A stretch of DNA of 64,000 bases from Fusobacterium massiliense (GCF_900095705.1 NZ_LT608326.1:310001-374000); one strand, 5' to 3'; positions 15,925 to 26,395 are shown, counted from the first letter of the stretch. The notes: generated by a model from the letters alone, not told the origin. Numbers and translations: made by a program.

Positions 15925-17271
15925 ATGAGAAAGTTAGGTTTAATAAAAAAATGGGAACTTTTATCACCTTATAGGAAATTGATAGTAGGCTTTTTAATAG
16001 CAATCTTTATTGGAACTACACTTTTAAAATTACCTTTCTCATTAAAAGAAAATCAGAATATTAGTATGTTAGATTCTTTGTTTACAATAGTTTCAGCTAT
16101 TTGTGTAACAGGTTTATCTGTTGTTGATGTAAGTCAAGTATTTAGTCCGGTAGGGCAATTAATAGTTCTATTTTTTATACAATTGGGTGGACTTGGAGTT
16201 ATGACAGTTTCAATAATAGTATTTCTATTAGTTGGAAAAAAGATGAGCTTTGAAACAAGGGAACTTCTAAAAGAGGAAAGAAATTCTAATAGTAATGGTG
16301 GAATTACAAACTTTATTAAACAACTATTATTGACAGTATTTGTAATTGAAATGTCAGGAGCTTTAATTCTAACTTATGGTTTTTCAAAATATTATTCTTT
16401 AAAAAGAGCATTGTTTTATGGCTTATTCCATTCAGTATCAGCATTTTGTAATGCTGGATTTTCACTATTTACCAATAATTTAGAAATTTTTAAATATGAT
16501 AGATTAATAAATTTGACCATTTCATTTTTGATTATTTTAGGTGGAATAGGTTTTGTAACAATAAATTCACTTGTTATTATAAAAAAGAAAAAATTACAGA
16601 ATTTAAGTATAACTTCAAAATTTACTTTACTTATTACATTTTTTCTTTTAAGCATTGGAACAATATTATTTTTAGTATTTGAATACAATAATTTAACTAC
16701 CTTGAAGAATATGAATTTTATAGATAAACTTATAAATTCATTTTTTCAAAGTGTAACATTAAGAACAGCAGGCTTTAATACTGTACCCTTGACAAATATA
16801 AGACCAGCAACAGTTTTTATTTCATATATACTTATGTTTATAGGAGCTTCACCTGGTTCAACAGGAGGTGGAATAAAAACAACAACTTTTGGAGTTTTAA
16901 TACTCTATGCACTTGGAGTTTTAAAAAGAAAAGAATATGTTGAAGTTTTTAAAAGAAGGATAGACTGGGAATTGATTAATAAAGCATTAGCCATAGTTAT
17001 AATATCATTATTTTATATAATTGTTATTACAACAATTATATTGTCAATAGAAAGTTTTCCAACAGATAAGGTAATATATGAAGTGCTATCAGCATTTTCT
17101 ACAACAGGTTTAAGTATGGGAATAACAGCAGGTTTAGGAATAATATCAAAACTTATACTTGTAGTAACAATGTTTATAGGGAGATTAGGACCTATGACAG
17201 TTGCATTAGCTTTTACAAGTAATAAGACAAGTTCAATAAAATATCCAAAAGAAGATATATTAATAGGATAG
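15925..17271 (+). CDS. ktrB: Ktr/Trk potassium uptake membrane subunit
   Basis: This 448-residue TrkH/KtrB-type protein has four membrane-pore-membrane units; filter-like segments include SAICVTGLSVVDV near 57, AFCNAGFSLF near 174, RTAGFNTVPL near 281 and STTGLSMGITAGLG near 395. The size and absence of long periplasmic additions favour KtrB over proteobacterial TrkH. It works with the cytoplasmic gating ring encoded nine bases downstream. Sodium dependence is known for many Ktr systems and is not visible from sequence. Confidence 0.92.
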   Translation: MRKLGLIKKWELLSPYRKLIVGFLIAIFIGTTLLKLPFSLKENQNISMLDSLFTIVSAICVTGLSVVDVSQVFSPVGQLIVLFFIQLGGLGVMTVSIIVFLLVGKKMSFETRELLKEERNSNSNGGITNFIKQLLLTVFVIEMSGALILTYGFSKYYSLKRALFYGLFHSVSAFCNAGFSLFTNNLEIFKYDRLINLTISFLIILGGIGFVTINSLVIIKKKKLQNLSITSKFTLLITFFLLSIGTILFLVFEYNNLTTLKNMNFIDKLINSFFQSVTLRTAGFNTVPLTNIRPATVFISYILMFIGASPGSTGGGIKTTTFGVLILYALGVLKRKEYVEVFKRRIDWELINKALAIVIISLFYIIVITTIILSIESFPTDKVIYEVLSAFSTTGLSMGITAGLGIISKLILVVTMFIGRLGPMTVALAFTSNKTSSIKYPKEDILIG

Positions 17272-17280
17272 GAGAAGAGT

Positions 17281-17937
17281 ATGAAACAATATTTAGTAAT
17301 AGGTTTAGGAAGATTTGGAACAAGTGTTGCAAAAACTTTATATGAGGCAGAAAAAAATGTTTTAGCTATAGATGTAGATGAGGATAATGTTCAAGATAAA
17401 ATTGACACAAATATAATAAAAAATGCTGTAATTGGTGATCCAAGTGATGAAAAAGTCCTTAAAGATATTGGAGCAGAAAATTTTGATGTTGCCTTCATTT
17501 GCATGGGAGATATAGAAGCAAGTGTTATGATAGCACTTAACTTAAAAGAGTTGGGAATAAAAACAATTATAGCAAAAGCTATAAATAAAAAACATGGAAA
17601 AATTCTTGCAAAAGTTGGAGCTACTGAGATAGTTTATCCAGAAGAACATATGGGAAAAAGAATAGCAGAACTTACAATAGATACAGATATAAAAGAACGT
17701 TTAAAATTTTCAGACAATTTTGTTTTAGTTGAAGTAAAAGCACCTAGTATATTTTGGAATAACAGCCTTATAAAATTAGATATTAGAAATAAATATAACA
17801 TAAATATAGTTGGAATAAAAAAAGATAAAGGAGAATTTTTATCTAATCCAACTGCAAACGTTGTAATAGAAGAAGGAGATATATTAGTGATTATAACTGA
17901 TAAAAAAACAGTTGAGTCATTTAATAAATTGATTTAG
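17281..17937 (+). CDS. ktrA: Ktr/Trk potassium uptake regulatory subunit
   Basis: This 218-residue cytoplasmic RCK protein has an N-terminal Rossmann fold with [14 protein letters not shown] (residues 6-19) for nucleotide binding and a C-terminal RCK_C domain (about 140-218). It forms the ring that gates KtrB according to ATP/ADP or NAD(H). It lies between ktrB and mnmG with gaps of nine and eight bases, so potassium uptake and tRNA modification genes share a transcript. Confidence 0.93.
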   Translation: MKQYLVIGLGRFGTSVAKTLYEAEKNVLAIDVDEDNVQDKIDTNIIKNAVIGDPSDEKVLKDIGAENFDVAFICMGDIEASVMIALNLKELGIKTIIAKAINKKHGKILAKVGATEIVYPEEHMGKRIAELTIDTDIKERLKFSDNFVLVEVKAPSIFWNNSLIKLDIRNKYNINIVGIKKDKGEFLSNPTANVVIEEGDILVIITDKKTVESFNKLI

Positions 17938-17945
17938 GGGGAAAG

Positions 17946-19847
17946 ATGCAAGAATTTGATGTTATAGTAGTTGGAGCAGGACATGCTGGTTGTGAAGCTG
18001 CATTAGCTTCAGCAAGAATGGGAATGAAAACAGCAATATTTACAATATCATTAGACAATATTGGAGTAATGTCTTGTAACCCATCATTAGGTGGTCCAGC
18101 AAAATCACATCTAGCAAGAGAAATAGATGCTCTTGGTGGAGAGATGGGAAGAAATATAGATAAAACTTTTATTCAAATAAGAGTCTTGAACACAAAAAAA
18201 GGTCCGGCAGTAAGATCTTTAAGAGCTCAAGCAGATAAAGTTTCTTATGCTAATGAAATGAAAAAAACTCTTGAACATACAAAAAACTTATCTGTTATTC
18301 AAGGAATGGTAAGTGAGCTTGTTGTTGAAGAAGAAAATGGAAGAAAGATAATAAAAGGAATAAAGATAAGAGAAGGTCTCGAATATAGAGCGAAAGCAGT
18401 CGTTGTGGCAACAGGAACTTTTTTAAGAGGCCTTATTCACATGGGGGAAACAAATTTTAAAGCTGGAAGAATGGGAGAACTTTCTTCGGAAGATTTACCT
18501 GTTTCTATGGAAAAACTAGGATTAAAATTAGGAAGATTTAAGACAGGGACACCGGCAAGAATTGATGCAAGAACTATAGATTTTTCTGTTTTAGAAGAAC
18601 AACCTGGACAAAAAGATCAAGTTTTAAAATTTTCAAATAGAACAAAAGATGAAGATGCACTTAGCAGAAGACAAATTTCTTGTTATATAGCTCATACAAA
18701 TGAGAAAGTGCATGAAATAATAAAAAGCAATAGAGATAGATCACCACTATTTAATGGAAAGATTCAAGGTCTAGGTCCTAGATATTGTCCATCAATAGAA
18801 GATAAAGTGTATAGATACCCAGATAAAATGCAACATCATTTATTTCTAGAAAGAGAAGGATATGAAACTAATGAAATTTATTTAGGTGGTATGTCATCAT
18901 CTCTTCCTGTTGATGTTCAAGAAGAAATGATAAAAAATGTTGAAGGTTTTGAAAATGCAAAAATTATGAGATATGCCTATGCTATTGAATATGATTATGT
19001 TCCACCAGAAGAAATAAAGTATAGTTTGGAAACAAGAACAATAGAAAATTTGTTTTTAGCTGGACAAATTAATGGAACATCTGGTTATGAGGAAGCAGGG
19101 GCTCAAGGTCTGATGGCAGGGATAAATGCTGTTAAAAAAATAAGGGGTGAAGAAGCTCTTATTTTAGATAGATCAGATTCATATATAGGGACACTTATAG
19201 ATGACCTTGTATCTAAAGGAACGAATGAACCTTACAGAATGTTTACAGCAAGAAGTGAATATAGACTTTATTTGAGAGAGGATAATGCTGATTTAAGACT
19301 TAGTAAAATTGGCTATGAATTAGGTTTAATTCCAGAAGAAGAATACCAAAGAGTTGAACAAAAAAGAAAAGATGTGGAAGAAATAACTCAAATATTAACA
19401 AGAACAAATATAGGACCTAGCAATCCAAGAGTAAATGAAGTCTTAGAAAAAAGAGGAGAAACTCCTATAAAAGATGGAAGTACACTGCTTGAAATTTTAA
19501 GAAGACCGGAAGTAACTTTTGAAGATATAAAGTATATTGCTGAAGAGATGCCAATTGACTTGGAAAAATATAGCTACGATACAGGTTATCAAGCAGAAAT
19601 TTCTATAAAATATGAGGGATACATAGGTAGAGCTTTGAAGATGATAGAAAAACATAAGGCTATGGAAAACAGAAAAATTCCTGTTGGCATAGACTACGAT
19701 GATTTAAAGACTATACCTAAAGAAGCTAAAGACAAGCTAAAAAGAATAAGACCTATAAATATAGGACAAGCAAGTAGAATTTCTGGAGTATCTCCAGCTG
19801 ATATACAGGCTATTTTAATCTATTTAAAGATGAAGGGAAAAGAATGA
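17946..19847 (+). CDS. mnmG: tRNA uridine-5-carboxymethylaminomethyl(34) synthesis protein MnmG
   Basis: This 633-residue FAD protein has the dinucleotide fold [19 protein letters not shown] at residues 8-26, the [13 protein letters not shown] segment with a conserved cysteine near 47, and [14 protein letters not shown] near 377. With MnmE it installs the cmnm5 group on wobble uridine of certain tRNAs. A GGGGGAAAG ribosome site lies next to the ATG. The last four bases overlap rsmG, a pairing conserved in many bacteria (gidA-gidB). Confidence 0.97.
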   Translation: MQEFDVIVVGAGHAGCEAALASARMGMKTAIFTISLDNIGVMSCNPSLGGPAKSHLAREIDALGGEMGRNIDKTFIQIRVLNTKKGPAVRSLRAQADKVSYANEMKKTLEHTKNLSVIQGMVSELVVEEENGRKIIKGIKIREGLEYRAKAVVVATGTFLRGLIHMGETNFKAGRMGELSSEDLPVSMEKLGLKLGRFKTGTPARIDARTIDFSVLEEQPGQKDQVLKFSNRTKDEDALSRRQISCYIAHTNEKVHEIIKSNRDRSPLFNGKIQGLGPRYCPSIEDKVYRYPDKMQHHLFLEREGYETNEIYLGGMSSSLPVDVQEEMIKNVEGFENAKIMRYAYAIEYDYVPPEEIKYSLETRTIENLFLAGQINGTSGYEEAGAQGLMAGINAVKKIRGEEALILDRSDSYIGTLIDDLVSKGTNEPYRMFTARSEYRLYLREDNADLRLSKIGYELGLIPEEEYQRVEQKRKDVEEITQILTRTNIGPSNPRVNEVLEKRGETPIKDGSTLLEILRRPEVTFEDIKYIAEEMPIDLEKYSYDTGYQAEISIKYEGYIGRALKMIEKHKAMENRKIPVGIDYDDLKTIPKEAKDKLKRIRPINIGQASRISGVSPADIQAILIYLKMKGKE

Positions 19848-20542
19848 GAGAATATTTTATAGAAGGTTTAAATAAGATAAATGTTAGCTATACAGATAAA
19901 AAAATAAATAAGGCTTTAAGATATTTAGAGTTAATAGTGGATTATAATAGTCATACAAATATCACTGCTATTAGAGAAGAAAAAGCTATCATAGAAAAAC
20001 ATTTTCTAGATTCTTTACTACTTCAACAATTCTTGAAAGAAGAAGATAAAAAATTAATAGATATAGGAACAGGAGCAGGATTTCCTGGAATGATACTGGC
20101 TATATTTAATGAAGATAAGAATTTTACTTTGCTAGATTCTGTTAGGAAAAAAACAGATTTTTTAAATATAGTAAAAGAAGATTTAAAACTTTCAAATGTT
20201 GAAGTTATTAATGGAAGAGCAGAAGAAGTTATAAAAGATAGAAGAGAAACTTATGATGTTGGACTATGCAGAGGAGTTTCAAATTTAGCAGTTATACTGG
20301 AATATGAAATCCCATTTATAAGAGTAAATGGAAGATTTTTACCACAAAAAATGGTTGGAACTGAAGAAATAAAAACTTCAGCTAACGCTTTGAAGATACT
20401 AAGTTCAAAAATATTGAAAGAATATAATTTTAAATTACCTTTTTCAGAAGAAGATAGATTAATAATAGAAATACTAAAAGAAAAAAAGACGGATAAGAAA
20501 TATCCTAGAAATACGGGTATTCCTTTGAAGAAACCTTTGTAA
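19844..20542 (+). CDS. rsmG: 16S rRNA guanine-527 N7-methyltransferase
   Basis: This 232-residue methyltransferase has the S-adenosylmethionine site [11 protein letters not shown] at about residues 67-77 and the RsmG-typical [17 protein letters not shown] stretch. It methylates G527 of 16S rRNA. It overlaps mnmG by ATGA, which implies translational coupling. The C-terminus [11 protein letters not shown] is the usual family ending. Confidence 0.95.
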   Translation: MREYFIEGLNKINVSYTDKKINKALRYLELIVDYNSHTNITAIREEKAIIEKHFLDSLLLQQFLKEEDKKLIDIGTGAGFPGMILAIFNEDKNFTLLDSVRKKTDFLNIVKEDLKLSNVEVINGRAEEVIKDRRETYDVGLCRGVSNLAVILEYEIPFIRVNGRFLPQKMVGTEEIKTSANALKILSSKILKEYNFKLPFSEEDRLIIEILKEKKTDKKYPRNTGIPLKKPL

Positions 20543-20543
20543 A

Positions 20544-21344
20544 ATGAAGTTAAAATTGAAAAAAGTAGTATTTTATTTTTTGTCACTTATTGTAGTAATT
20601 ATTTTTATTTTAGAATTAGTTAAAATATTTTTTTTGAATCATGATTATAAAATTACAAAGTATAATGAAGATAAAATTGAAAAAGGAATTGTTATAACAT
20701 TTCATGGTATTTATGGGACAGAAAAGCAACTTAGATACGTCAATGAAAATTTGACTAATAAAGGATACACAGTTATCAATATTCAGTATCCTACACTCGA
20801 AGAAAATATAGTTGGAATAACTGAAGAATATATAAAGCCTGTTATTGATACAGAAATAGGAAAACTAAAAGTAATTAACAAAGAAAGAGCAAAAAAAGGT
20901 TTAGAAAAACTAAAAATAAATATAGTTGCTCATTCTATGGGAACTGTAATAACTAGATATTATCTAAAAAATAATAAAATAGAAGATTTAGGAGAAGTAA
21001 TATTAATTTCTCCCCCTAGTCATGGAAGTGATTTGTCAGATATTTTTATATCGAATTTATTGAAGAATTTTTTAGGGGTAGCAGTTCTTGATATGAAAAC
21101 TGATGAAAGTAGTTTTGTAAATGATTTAGGAGAGCCTAGTTACAGTTGTCATGTATTAATTGGAAATAAAACTAATAATTTTCTTTACTCTCTTTTGATA
21201 AAAGGAGAAGATGATGGTATGGTTCCAGTGTCAACTGCAAAATTAGATAAAGCAAGTTTTAAAATTATAAATAATACAACCCACGCAAGTATTTTAAAAT
21301 CTTCAGAAACAATAAAAGAAATTTCAAATATTTTAGAAAAGTAA
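20544..21344 (+). CDS. membrane-anchored alpha/beta hydrolase, lipase-like
   Basis: This 266-residue protein has one N-terminal membrane segment (about residues 8-27) and an alpha/beta hydrolase fold. VAHSMGTVITRYYL (about 128-141) contains the nucleophile elbow AHSMG, and FHGIYG near 53 fits the oxyanion-hole HG motif. A late THASIL segment supplies the likely catalytic histidine. It resembles triacylglycerol lipase/PGAP1-like proteins. It starts one base after the rsmG stop and has no visible ribosome site, so it is likely translated by coupling. Substrate is unknown; location is probably the outer face of the inner membrane. Confidence 0.78.
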   Translation: MKLKLKKVVFYFLSLIVVIIFILELVKIFFLNHDYKITKYNEDKIEKGIVITFHGIYGTEKQLRYVNENLTNKGYTVINIQYPTLEENIVGITEEYIKPVIDTEIGKLKVINKERAKKGLEKLKINIVAHSMGTVITRYYLKNNKIEDLGEVILISPPSHGSDLSDIFISNLLKNFLGVAVLDMKTDESSFVNDLGEPSYSCHVLIGNKTNNFLYSLLIKGEDDGMVPVSTAKLDKASFKIINNTTHASILKSSETIKEISNILEK

Positions 21345-21391
21345 AAAGATATTTTAGTATCATAGGAAAGTATAAAATTAAATGTTTATTA

Positions 21392-21465
21392 GTCACTGAC
21401 GTCCGTATTAGTTCGAAGAACCTTTGTTCATTGAGCTCGTAGAACTCATACGGCTGTCAAGAGAC
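21392..21465 (+). repeat. dispersed palindromic repeat, copy 11
   Basis: Full-length, with the outer stem carrying an uncompensated change (GTCACT/AGAGAC). Flanks ATAGGAAAGTATAAA and GAGACTTTATTTATT are present. It lies between two convergent genes and is the only hairpin there, so it may terminate both. Confidence 0.88.
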
Positions 21466-21478
21466 TTTATTTATTTTG

Positions 21479-21928
21479 TTATTTTACTGCTGGGTTTGTT
21501 ACAGTTGTAGAATTTGTATAAGCAGCAGCACCTGGGATAGAATCCATAGTTTTGATTATATTTTCTATAATTCCACTTTTAGTAGCTACTTTAAATTTGT
21601 AAACAGCTATTCTTTTACCAGTTCTTAAATCTGAGAATTTAATAACTCCTTGATGAGTTCCGAAGTAATCAGGATATAGTAATTCACAAGTAATTACAAA
21701 ATTTGATTTTAAAGATGGTGAAGAAGTGTCTTTATTTGAAACTACAGAAACTTTCCAAAAATTATTTTCTAAAGTCTTTTCTAAGTCAATTTCAAAGTCA
21801 GTTGGAAAATATTGAATAAGCACAGTTCTTTCATCCTTTGTAATAGGCTTAGCATCATGAATAAATTGTGTATTAGAACAAGCGACGAAAGCAAATAACA
21901 TTAATACAAATAAAAAAATCTTTTTCAT
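21479..21928 (-). CDS. small predicted lipoprotein
   Basis: This 149-residue protein has a lipoprotein signal with lipobox FVAC (Cys17) and no domain I recognise. The mature part looks like a compact beta-rich domain (FEIDLEKTLENNFWKVSVVS, FVITCELLYPDYF, GVIKFSDLRTGKRIAVYKF), somewhat like small periplasmic or outer-membrane lipoproteins. A GGAGG site precedes the ATG, and a promoter is visible at 21967-21995. It is transcribed away from the ribosomal operon. Confidence 0.75.
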   Translation of the reverse strand: MKKIFLFVLMLFAFVACSNTQFIHDAKPITKDERTVLIQYFPTDFEIDLEKTLENNFWKVSVVSNKDTSSPSLKSNFVITCELLYPDYFGTHQGVIKFSDLRTGKRIAVYKFKVATKSGIIENIIKTMDSIPGAAAYTNSTTVTNPAVK

Positions 21929-21966
21929 AAAAATACCTCCAAAAATATGTGAAAAAATAATAAATT

Positions 21967-21995
21967 ACTATCATAATGATACAATATATTAACAA
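21967..21995 (-). promoter_or_regulatory. predicted promoter for the lipoprotein gene
   Basis: On the minus strand, TTGTTA (21990-21995) and GATAGT (21967-21972) are 17 bases apart, with a TG just before the -10 (extended type). Confidence 0.5.
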
Positions 21996-22060
21996 AAAAA
22001 TCAATCTAAATCTTAAATTTAAATAAAATAAAAAAAGAATAAATATTTTAAAAAAAATCT

Positions 22061-22088
22061 TTGATTTTTTAAAAAGTTGTGATATACT
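22061..22088 (+). promoter_or_regulatory. predicted promoter of the S10-spc ribosomal operon
   Basis: TTGATT at 22061-22066, a 16-base spacer ending in TGTGA, and TATACT at 22083-22088 (extended -10). It leaves a leader of about 50 bases before rpsJ. Confidence 0.65.
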
Positions 22089-22098
22089 TGTTAAAGTG

Positions 22099-22116
22099 CA
22101 TAAGAATTATCTTATG
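22099..22116 (+). other. short hairpin in the rpsJ leader
   Basis: CATAAG and CTTATG form a perfect 6-bp stem around six bases, ending 31 bases before the rpsJ start codon. Too small to call a known ribosomal leader. Confidence 0.4.
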
Positions 22117-22146
22117 TAGTTAATTTAAAGGAGGTGCAATAATATA

Positions 22147-22458
22147 ATGGCTTCTAACAAATTAAGAATCTATTTAAGAGCATACGATCACACTTTATTA
22201 GATGAGTCAGCAAAAAGAGTTGTTGAATCAGCAAAGAAAAGTGGAGCAGAAGTAGTAGGGCCTATGCCTTTACCTACAAAAATTAGAAAATATACTGTTT
22301 TAAGATCAGTTCACGTTAACAAAGATTCAAGAGAGCAATTCGAAATGAGAGTGCACAGAAGAATGATAGAATTAGTAAATTCTACAGAAAAGGCAATTAG
22401 TTCGTTAACATCAGTTCACTTACCAGCTGGTGTGGGAATAGAAATTAAACAAGTTTAA
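22147..22458 (+). CDS. rpsJ: 30S ribosomal protein S10
   Basis: This 103-residue protein has the S10 core, including LRIYLRAYDHTLLDES and the VGPMPLPTKIRKYTVLRS loop that reaches into the 30S head. S10 also joins the NusB antitermination complex. It is the first gene of the cluster, with AAAGGAGG eight bases from the ATG. It is followed by an unusually long 146-base spacer before rplC. Confidence 0.98.
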   Translation: MASNKLRIYLRAYDHTLLDESAKRVVESAKKSGAEVVGPMPLPTKIRKYTVLRSVHVNKDSREQFEMRVHRRMIELVNSTEKAISSLTSVHLPAGVGIEIKQV

Positions 22459-22486
22459 TTCTATTTTCGGTATTTATTTATGGGAG

Positions 22487-22577
22487 ATGATGTGAAAACA
22501 TCATACTTACAGAATAGTACAAGTTGATATTTATTCCTTGAAGGCTGAATAGAACCACAAGGGTAAGTTGTATCAAC
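22487..22577 (+). ncRNA. structured spacer RNA between rpsJ and rplC (candidate r-protein regulatory element)
   Basis: Two hairpins are visible. The first is ATGATGT/ACATCAT closed by a GAAA tetraloop (22487-22504). The second (22523-22577) has an outer stem GTTGATA/TATCAAC and an inner stem with CCTTG/CAAGG plus TTA/TAA, closing on a 17-base loop. In that loop, AATAGAA (22548-22554) is complementary to TTCTATT (22459-22465) just after the rpsJ stop, a possible pseudoknot. The rplC ribosome site lies 15 bases downstream. Structure is read by eye; a regulatory role is inference. Confidence 0.55.
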
Positions 22578-22604
22578 CGATATATTATTTGATGGAGGTT
22601 AAAA

Positions 22605-23240
22605 ATGTCTGGAATTTTAGGAAAGAAAATTGGAATGACACAAATTTTCGAAGATGGGAAATTTGTTCCAGTAACAGTTGTAGAAGCTGGTCCTAACTTC
22701 GTTCTTCAAAAGAAAACTGAAGAAAAAGATGGATATGTAGCTTTACAATTAGGATTTGATGAGAAAAAAGAAAAAAACACTACAAAACCTTTAATGGGAA
22801 TATTTAACAAAGCAGGAGTTAAACCTCAAAGATTTGTTAAAGAATTAGAAGTTGCGTGTGTTGATGGTTATGAATTAGGACAAGAAATCAAAGTTGATGT
22901 TCTAGCTGAAGTTGCTTATGTAGATATTACGGGTACTTCAAAAGGTAAAGGAACATCTGGTGTTATGAAAAGACACGGATTTGGTGGAAATAGAGCTACA
23001 CATGGGGTTTCAAGAAACCACAGACTAGGAGGTTCAATAGGAATGTCGAGCTGGCCTGGTAAAGTTCTAAAAGGTAAAAGAATGGCTGGGCAACATGGAA
23101 ATGCAACAGTAACAGTTCAAAACTTAAAAGTAGTAAAAGTTGATGCAGAACACAACTTACTTTTAATAAAAGGAGCAGTTCCTGGAGCAAAAAATAGCTA
23201 TTTAGTAATAAAACCAGCTGTAAAGAAAGTAATAGGATAG
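22605..23240 (+). CDS. rplC: 50S ribosomal protein L3
   Basis: This 211-residue early-assembly 50S protein begins [15 protein letters not shown] and has the conserved [17 protein letters not shown] stretch near 109 and the basic loop that approaches the peptidyl transferase centre. GGAGG precedes the ATG. The preceding 146-base spacer holds the predicted structured RNA. Confidence 0.98.
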   Translation: MSGILGKKIGMTQIFEDGKFVPVTVVEAGPNFVLQKKTEEKDGYVALQLGFDEKKEKNTTKPLMGIFNKAGVKPQRFVKELEVACVDGYELGQEIKVDVLAEVAYVDITGTSKGKGTSGVMKRHGFGGNRATHGVSRNHRLGGSIGMSSWPGKVLKGKRMAGQHGNATVTVQNLKVVKVDAEHNLLLIKGAVPGAKNSYLVIKPAVKKVIG

Positions 23241-23259
23241 TAGAGGGAGGAGGAAAATA

Positions 23260-23892
23260 ATGGCAGTTTTAAACGTATATAACTTAGCAGGAGATCAAAC
23301 TGGTACTGTTGAAGTTAATGATGCAGTGTTTGGGATTGAGCCTAATAAAGTAGTTCTTCATGAAGTACTTACTGCTGAATTAGCAGCTGCTAGACAAGGT
23401 ACAGCTTCTACTAAGACTAGAGCAATGGTTAGAGGTGGAGGAAGAAAACCTTTCAAACAAAAAGGTACTGGTAGAGCAAGACAAGGTTCAATAAGAGCAC
23501 CACATATGGTAGGTGGAGGAGTTACATTCGGTCCTCATCCAAGATCATATGAAAAGAAAGTAAATAAGAAAGTTAGAAATCTAGCACTAAGATCAGCTTT
23601 ATCTGCAAAGGTAGCAGCTGGAAATGTATTAGTTTTAGATGGAACAATCGAAACACCTAAAACAAAAGTGATAGTAAATTTAGTAAATAAAGTTGATGCA
23701 AAACAAAAACAATTATTTGTAGTAAACGATTTAGCAACTATGAATGATTTTAACTTATACTTATCTGTAAGAAACTTAGAAAATGCAGTAGTATTACAAC
23801 CAAATGAAATTGGTGTTTACTGGCTATTAAAACAAGAAAAAGTAATTCTTACTAAAGAAGCATTAGCTACTGTAGAGGAGGTACTAGGATAA
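23260..23892 (+). CDS. rplD: 50S ribosomal protein L4
   Basis: This 210-residue protein has the tunnel-lining loop with [19 protein letters not shown] near residues 59-77, the site where macrolide resistance changes occur in other bacteria; it appears wild type. L4 is an autoregulator of the S10 operon in enterobacteria. It overlaps rplW by one base. Confidence 0.98.
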   Translation: MAVLNVYNLAGDQTGTVEVNDAVFGIEPNKVVLHEVLTAELAAARQGTASTKTRAMVRGGGRKPFKQKGTGRARQGSIRAPHMVGGGVTFGPHPRSYEKKVNKKVRNLALRSALSAKVAAGNVLVLDGTIETPKTKVIVNLVNKVDAKQKQLFVVNDLATMNDFNLYLSVRNLENAVVLQPNEIGVYWLLKQEKVILTKEALATVEEVLG

Positions 23893-24179
23893 TGACTGTT
23901 TATGAAATAATTAAAAAACCTGTTGTTACAGAAAAAACAGAACTTTTAAGAAGAGAATACAACAAATATACTTTTGAAGTACATCCGAAAGCTAATAAAA
24001 TAGAAATAAAGAAAGCTGTAGAAGCAATATTTAATGTAAAAGTTGAAGATGTAGCTACAATAAACAAAAAACCAATCACAAAAAGACATGGTATGAGATT
24101 TTATAAAACTCAAGCTAAGAAAAAAGCTATTGTTAAATTAGCTAAAGAAAACACAATAACTTACTTTAAAGAAGTTTAA
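23892..24179 (+). CDS. rplW: 50S ribosomal protein L23
   Basis: This 95-residue protein has the L23 start TVYEIIKKPVVTEKTE. It lies at the tunnel exit and docks trigger factor and SRP. Its ATG shares a base with the rplD stop, so translation is probably coupled. Confidence 0.97.
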   Translation: MTVYEIIKKPVVTEKTELLRREYNKYTFEVHPKANKIEIKKAVEAIFNVKVEDVATINKKPITKRHGMRFYKTQAKKKAIVKLAKENTITYFKEV

Positions 24180-24218
24180 TAAGATTAAAGATATATATAG
24201 GTCAATGGAGGAAATTAA

Positions 24219-25049
24219 ATGGCTATTAGAAAAATGAAACCAATTACTAATGGTACTAGACATATGTCTAGATTAGTAAATGATGAATTAGATAAAGTAA
24301 GACCTGAAAAATCTTTAACTGTACCTCTAAAATCAGCGTATGGTAGAGATAATTATGGTCATAGAACTTGTAGAGACAGACAAAAAGGACACAAAAGATT
24401 ATACAGAATTATAGATTTCAAAAGAAACAAATTGGATGTTCCTGCAAGAGTTGCAACAATAGAATACGATCCAAACAGATCAGCAAACATTGCTTTATTA
24501 TTCTATGTTGATGGAGAAAAAAGATATATACTAGCACCTAAAGGGCTTAAAAAAGGAGATGTAATTTCTGCTGGAAGTAAAGCTGATATTAAACCTGGAA
24601 ACGCTCTTAAATTAAAAGATATGCCAGTTGGGGTTCAAATCCACAATATCGAACTTCAAAGAGGAAAAGGTGGACAATTAGTAAGATCTGCTGGAACTGC
24701 TGCAAGACTTGTAGCTAAAGAAGGAACTTACTGCCACGTTGAATTACCATCAGGAGAATTAAGATTAATACATGGTGAATGTATGGCAACTGTTGGTGAA
24801 GTTGGAAATTCTGAGCATAACTTAGTAAACATAGGTAAAGCTGGAAGAAATAGACATATGGGAAAAAGACCTCATGTAAGAGGATCTGTAATGAACCCAG
24901 TAGATCACCCACATGGTGGAGGGGAAGGAAAGAACCCAGTTGGAAGAAAATCACCTTTAACTCCTTGGGGAAAACCAGCACTTGGTGTTAAAACTAGAGG
25001 AAGAAAGACTTCTGACAAATTTATCGTAAGAAGAAGAAACGAAAAATAA
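24219..25049 (+). CDS. rplB: 50S ribosomal protein L2
   Basis: This 276-residue primary 23S-binding protein has the C-terminal [17 protein letters not shown] stretch with the histidine near the peptidyl transferase centre. It follows rplW by 39 bases, with TGGAGG before the ATG. Confidence 0.98.
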   Translation: MAIRKMKPITNGTRHMSRLVNDELDKVRPEKSLTVPLKSAYGRDNYGHRTCRDRQKGHKRLYRIIDFKRNKLDVPARVATIEYDPNRSANIALLFYVDGEKRYILAPKGLKKGDVISAGSKADIKPGNALKLKDMPVGVQIHNIELQRGKGGQLVRSAGTAARLVAKEGTYCHVELPSGELRLIHGECMATVGEVGNSEHNLVNIGKAGRNRHMGKRPHVRGSVMNPVDHPHGGGEGKNPVGRKSPLTPWGKPALGVKTRGRKTSDKFIVRRRNEK

Positions 25050-25073
25050 TTTGCGAGAGGAGGCTAATTAATA

Positions 25074-25349
25074 ATGGCAAGATCATTAAAAAAAGGACCT
25101 TTTTGTGACCATCATTTAATGGCTAAAGTTGAAGAAGCAGTTGCTTCAGGAAACAATAAAGCTGTTATAAAAACTTGGTCAAGAAGATCTACAATATTCC
25201 CAAATTTTATAGGAATAACATTTGGAGTATATAACGGAAAAAAACATATACCAGTTCATGTTACTGAACAAATGGTAGGACATAAATTAGGAGAATTTGC
25301 ACCAACTAGAACATATCATGGACATGGTGTAGATAAAAAGAAAAAATAA
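25074..25349 (+). CDS. rpsS: 30S ribosomal protein S19
   Basis: This 91-residue protein begins [15 protein letters not shown] and includes [19 protein letters not shown]. It pairs with S13 in the 30S head near the A-site tRNA. It is preceded by GAGGAGG. Confidence 0.98.
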   Translation: MARSLKKGPFCDHHLMAKVEEAVASGNNKAVIKTWSRRSTIFPNFIGITFGVYNGKKHIPVHVTEQMVGHKLGEFAPTRTYHGHGVDKKKK

Positions 25350-25382
25350 TAACTTAGTATTGAGAAAAAGGAGGATGGACTA

Positions 25383-25715
25383 GTGGAAGCTAAAGCAATA
25401 ACTAGATTCGTAAGACTATCTCCTAGAAAAGCTAGATTAGTAGCTGACTTAGTGAGAGGTAAATCAGCACTAGAAGCATTAGATATTCTAGAGTTTACAA
25501 ATAAAAAAGCCGCTAGAGTTATAAAGAAAACTTTGTCGTCTGCAATAGCAAATGCGACAAACAATTTCAAAATGGATGAAGATAAATTAGTAGTGTCAAC
25601 TATAATGATAAATCAAGGGCCAGTTTTAAAAAGAGTTATGCCAAGAGCAATGGGTAGAGCGGATATCATAAGAAAGCCAACAGCTCATATTACAGTGGCA
25701 GTAACTGAAGAATAA
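25383..25715 (+). CDS. rplV: 50S ribosomal protein L22
   Basis: This 110-residue protein uses a GTG start after AGGAGG. It has RLSPRKARLVADLVRG at residues 10-25 and the tunnel hairpin RAMGRADIIRKPTAHI near the C-terminus, which is of ordinary length. Confidence 0.97.
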   Translation: MEAKAITRFVRLSPRKARLVADLVRGKSALEALDILEFTNKKAARVIKKTLSSAIANATNNFKMDEDKLVVSTIMINQGPVLKRVMPRAMGRADIIRKPTAHITVAVTEE

Positions 25716-25733
25716 GATTAAGGAGGTAAAACT

Positions 25734-26393
25734 GTGGGACAAAAAGTAGACCCTAGAGGACTTAGAGTTGGAATAACAAGAACTTGGGACTCTAATTGGT
25801 ATGCAGATAAAAAAGAGTATGTAAAATACTTCCATGAAGATGTGCAAATAAAAGAATTTATAAAGAAAAACTACTTCCATACAGGAATTTCGAAGGTAAG
25901 AATTGAAAGAACATCTCCTTCACAAGTAGTTGTTTATATACATACTGGAAAAGCAGGATTAATAATTGGAAGAAAAGGTGCTGAAATTGATGCATTAAGA
26001 GTTAAATTAGAAAAATTAACAGCTAAGAAAGTAACTGTAAAAGTTCAAGAAATAAAAGACTTAAACAGTGATGCAGTATTAGTTGCTGAATCAATAGCAG
26101 CTCAAATAGAAAAAAGAATTGCTTACAAAAAAGCAATGACTCAAGCTATTTCAAGAACAATGAAATCAGCAGATGTTAAAGGAATAAAAGTAATGATTTC
26201 AGGAAGATTAAATGGTGCTGAAATTGCTAGATCTGAATGGGCAGTTGAAGGAAAAGTTCCTTTACATACATTAAGAGCAGATATAGATTATGCAGTAGCA
26301 ACAGCTCATACAACTTATGGAGCTTTAGGAATTAAAGTATGGATATTCCATGGGGAAGTTCTTCCTAGTAAGAAGGAAGGAGGGGAAGCTTAA
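25734..26393 (+). CDS. rpsC: 30S ribosomal protein S3
   Basis: This 219-residue protein starts at GTG after AGGAGGT. It has the N-terminal [15 protein letters not shown] segment and the KH domain with [12 protein letters not shown] near 78. It lines the mRNA entry channel. Confidence 0.98.
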   Translation: MGQKVDPRGLRVGITRTWDSNWYADKKEYVKYFHEDVQIKEFIKKNYFHTGISKVRIERTSPSQVVVYIHTGKAGLIIGRKGAEIDALRVKLEKLTAKKVTVKVQEIKDLNSDAVLVAESIAAQIEKRIAYKKAMTQAISRTMKSADVKGIKVMISGRLNGAEIARSEWAVEGKVPLHTLRADIDYAVATAHTTYGALGIKVWIFHGEVLPSKKEGGEA

Positions 26394-26395
26394 TT

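Noticed and set aside
24715-24981. Antisense reading frame inside rplB
   Set aside because: It is a composition shadow of a highly conserved gene; leucine-rich translation and no ribosome site. Similar shadows in other genes were ignored.
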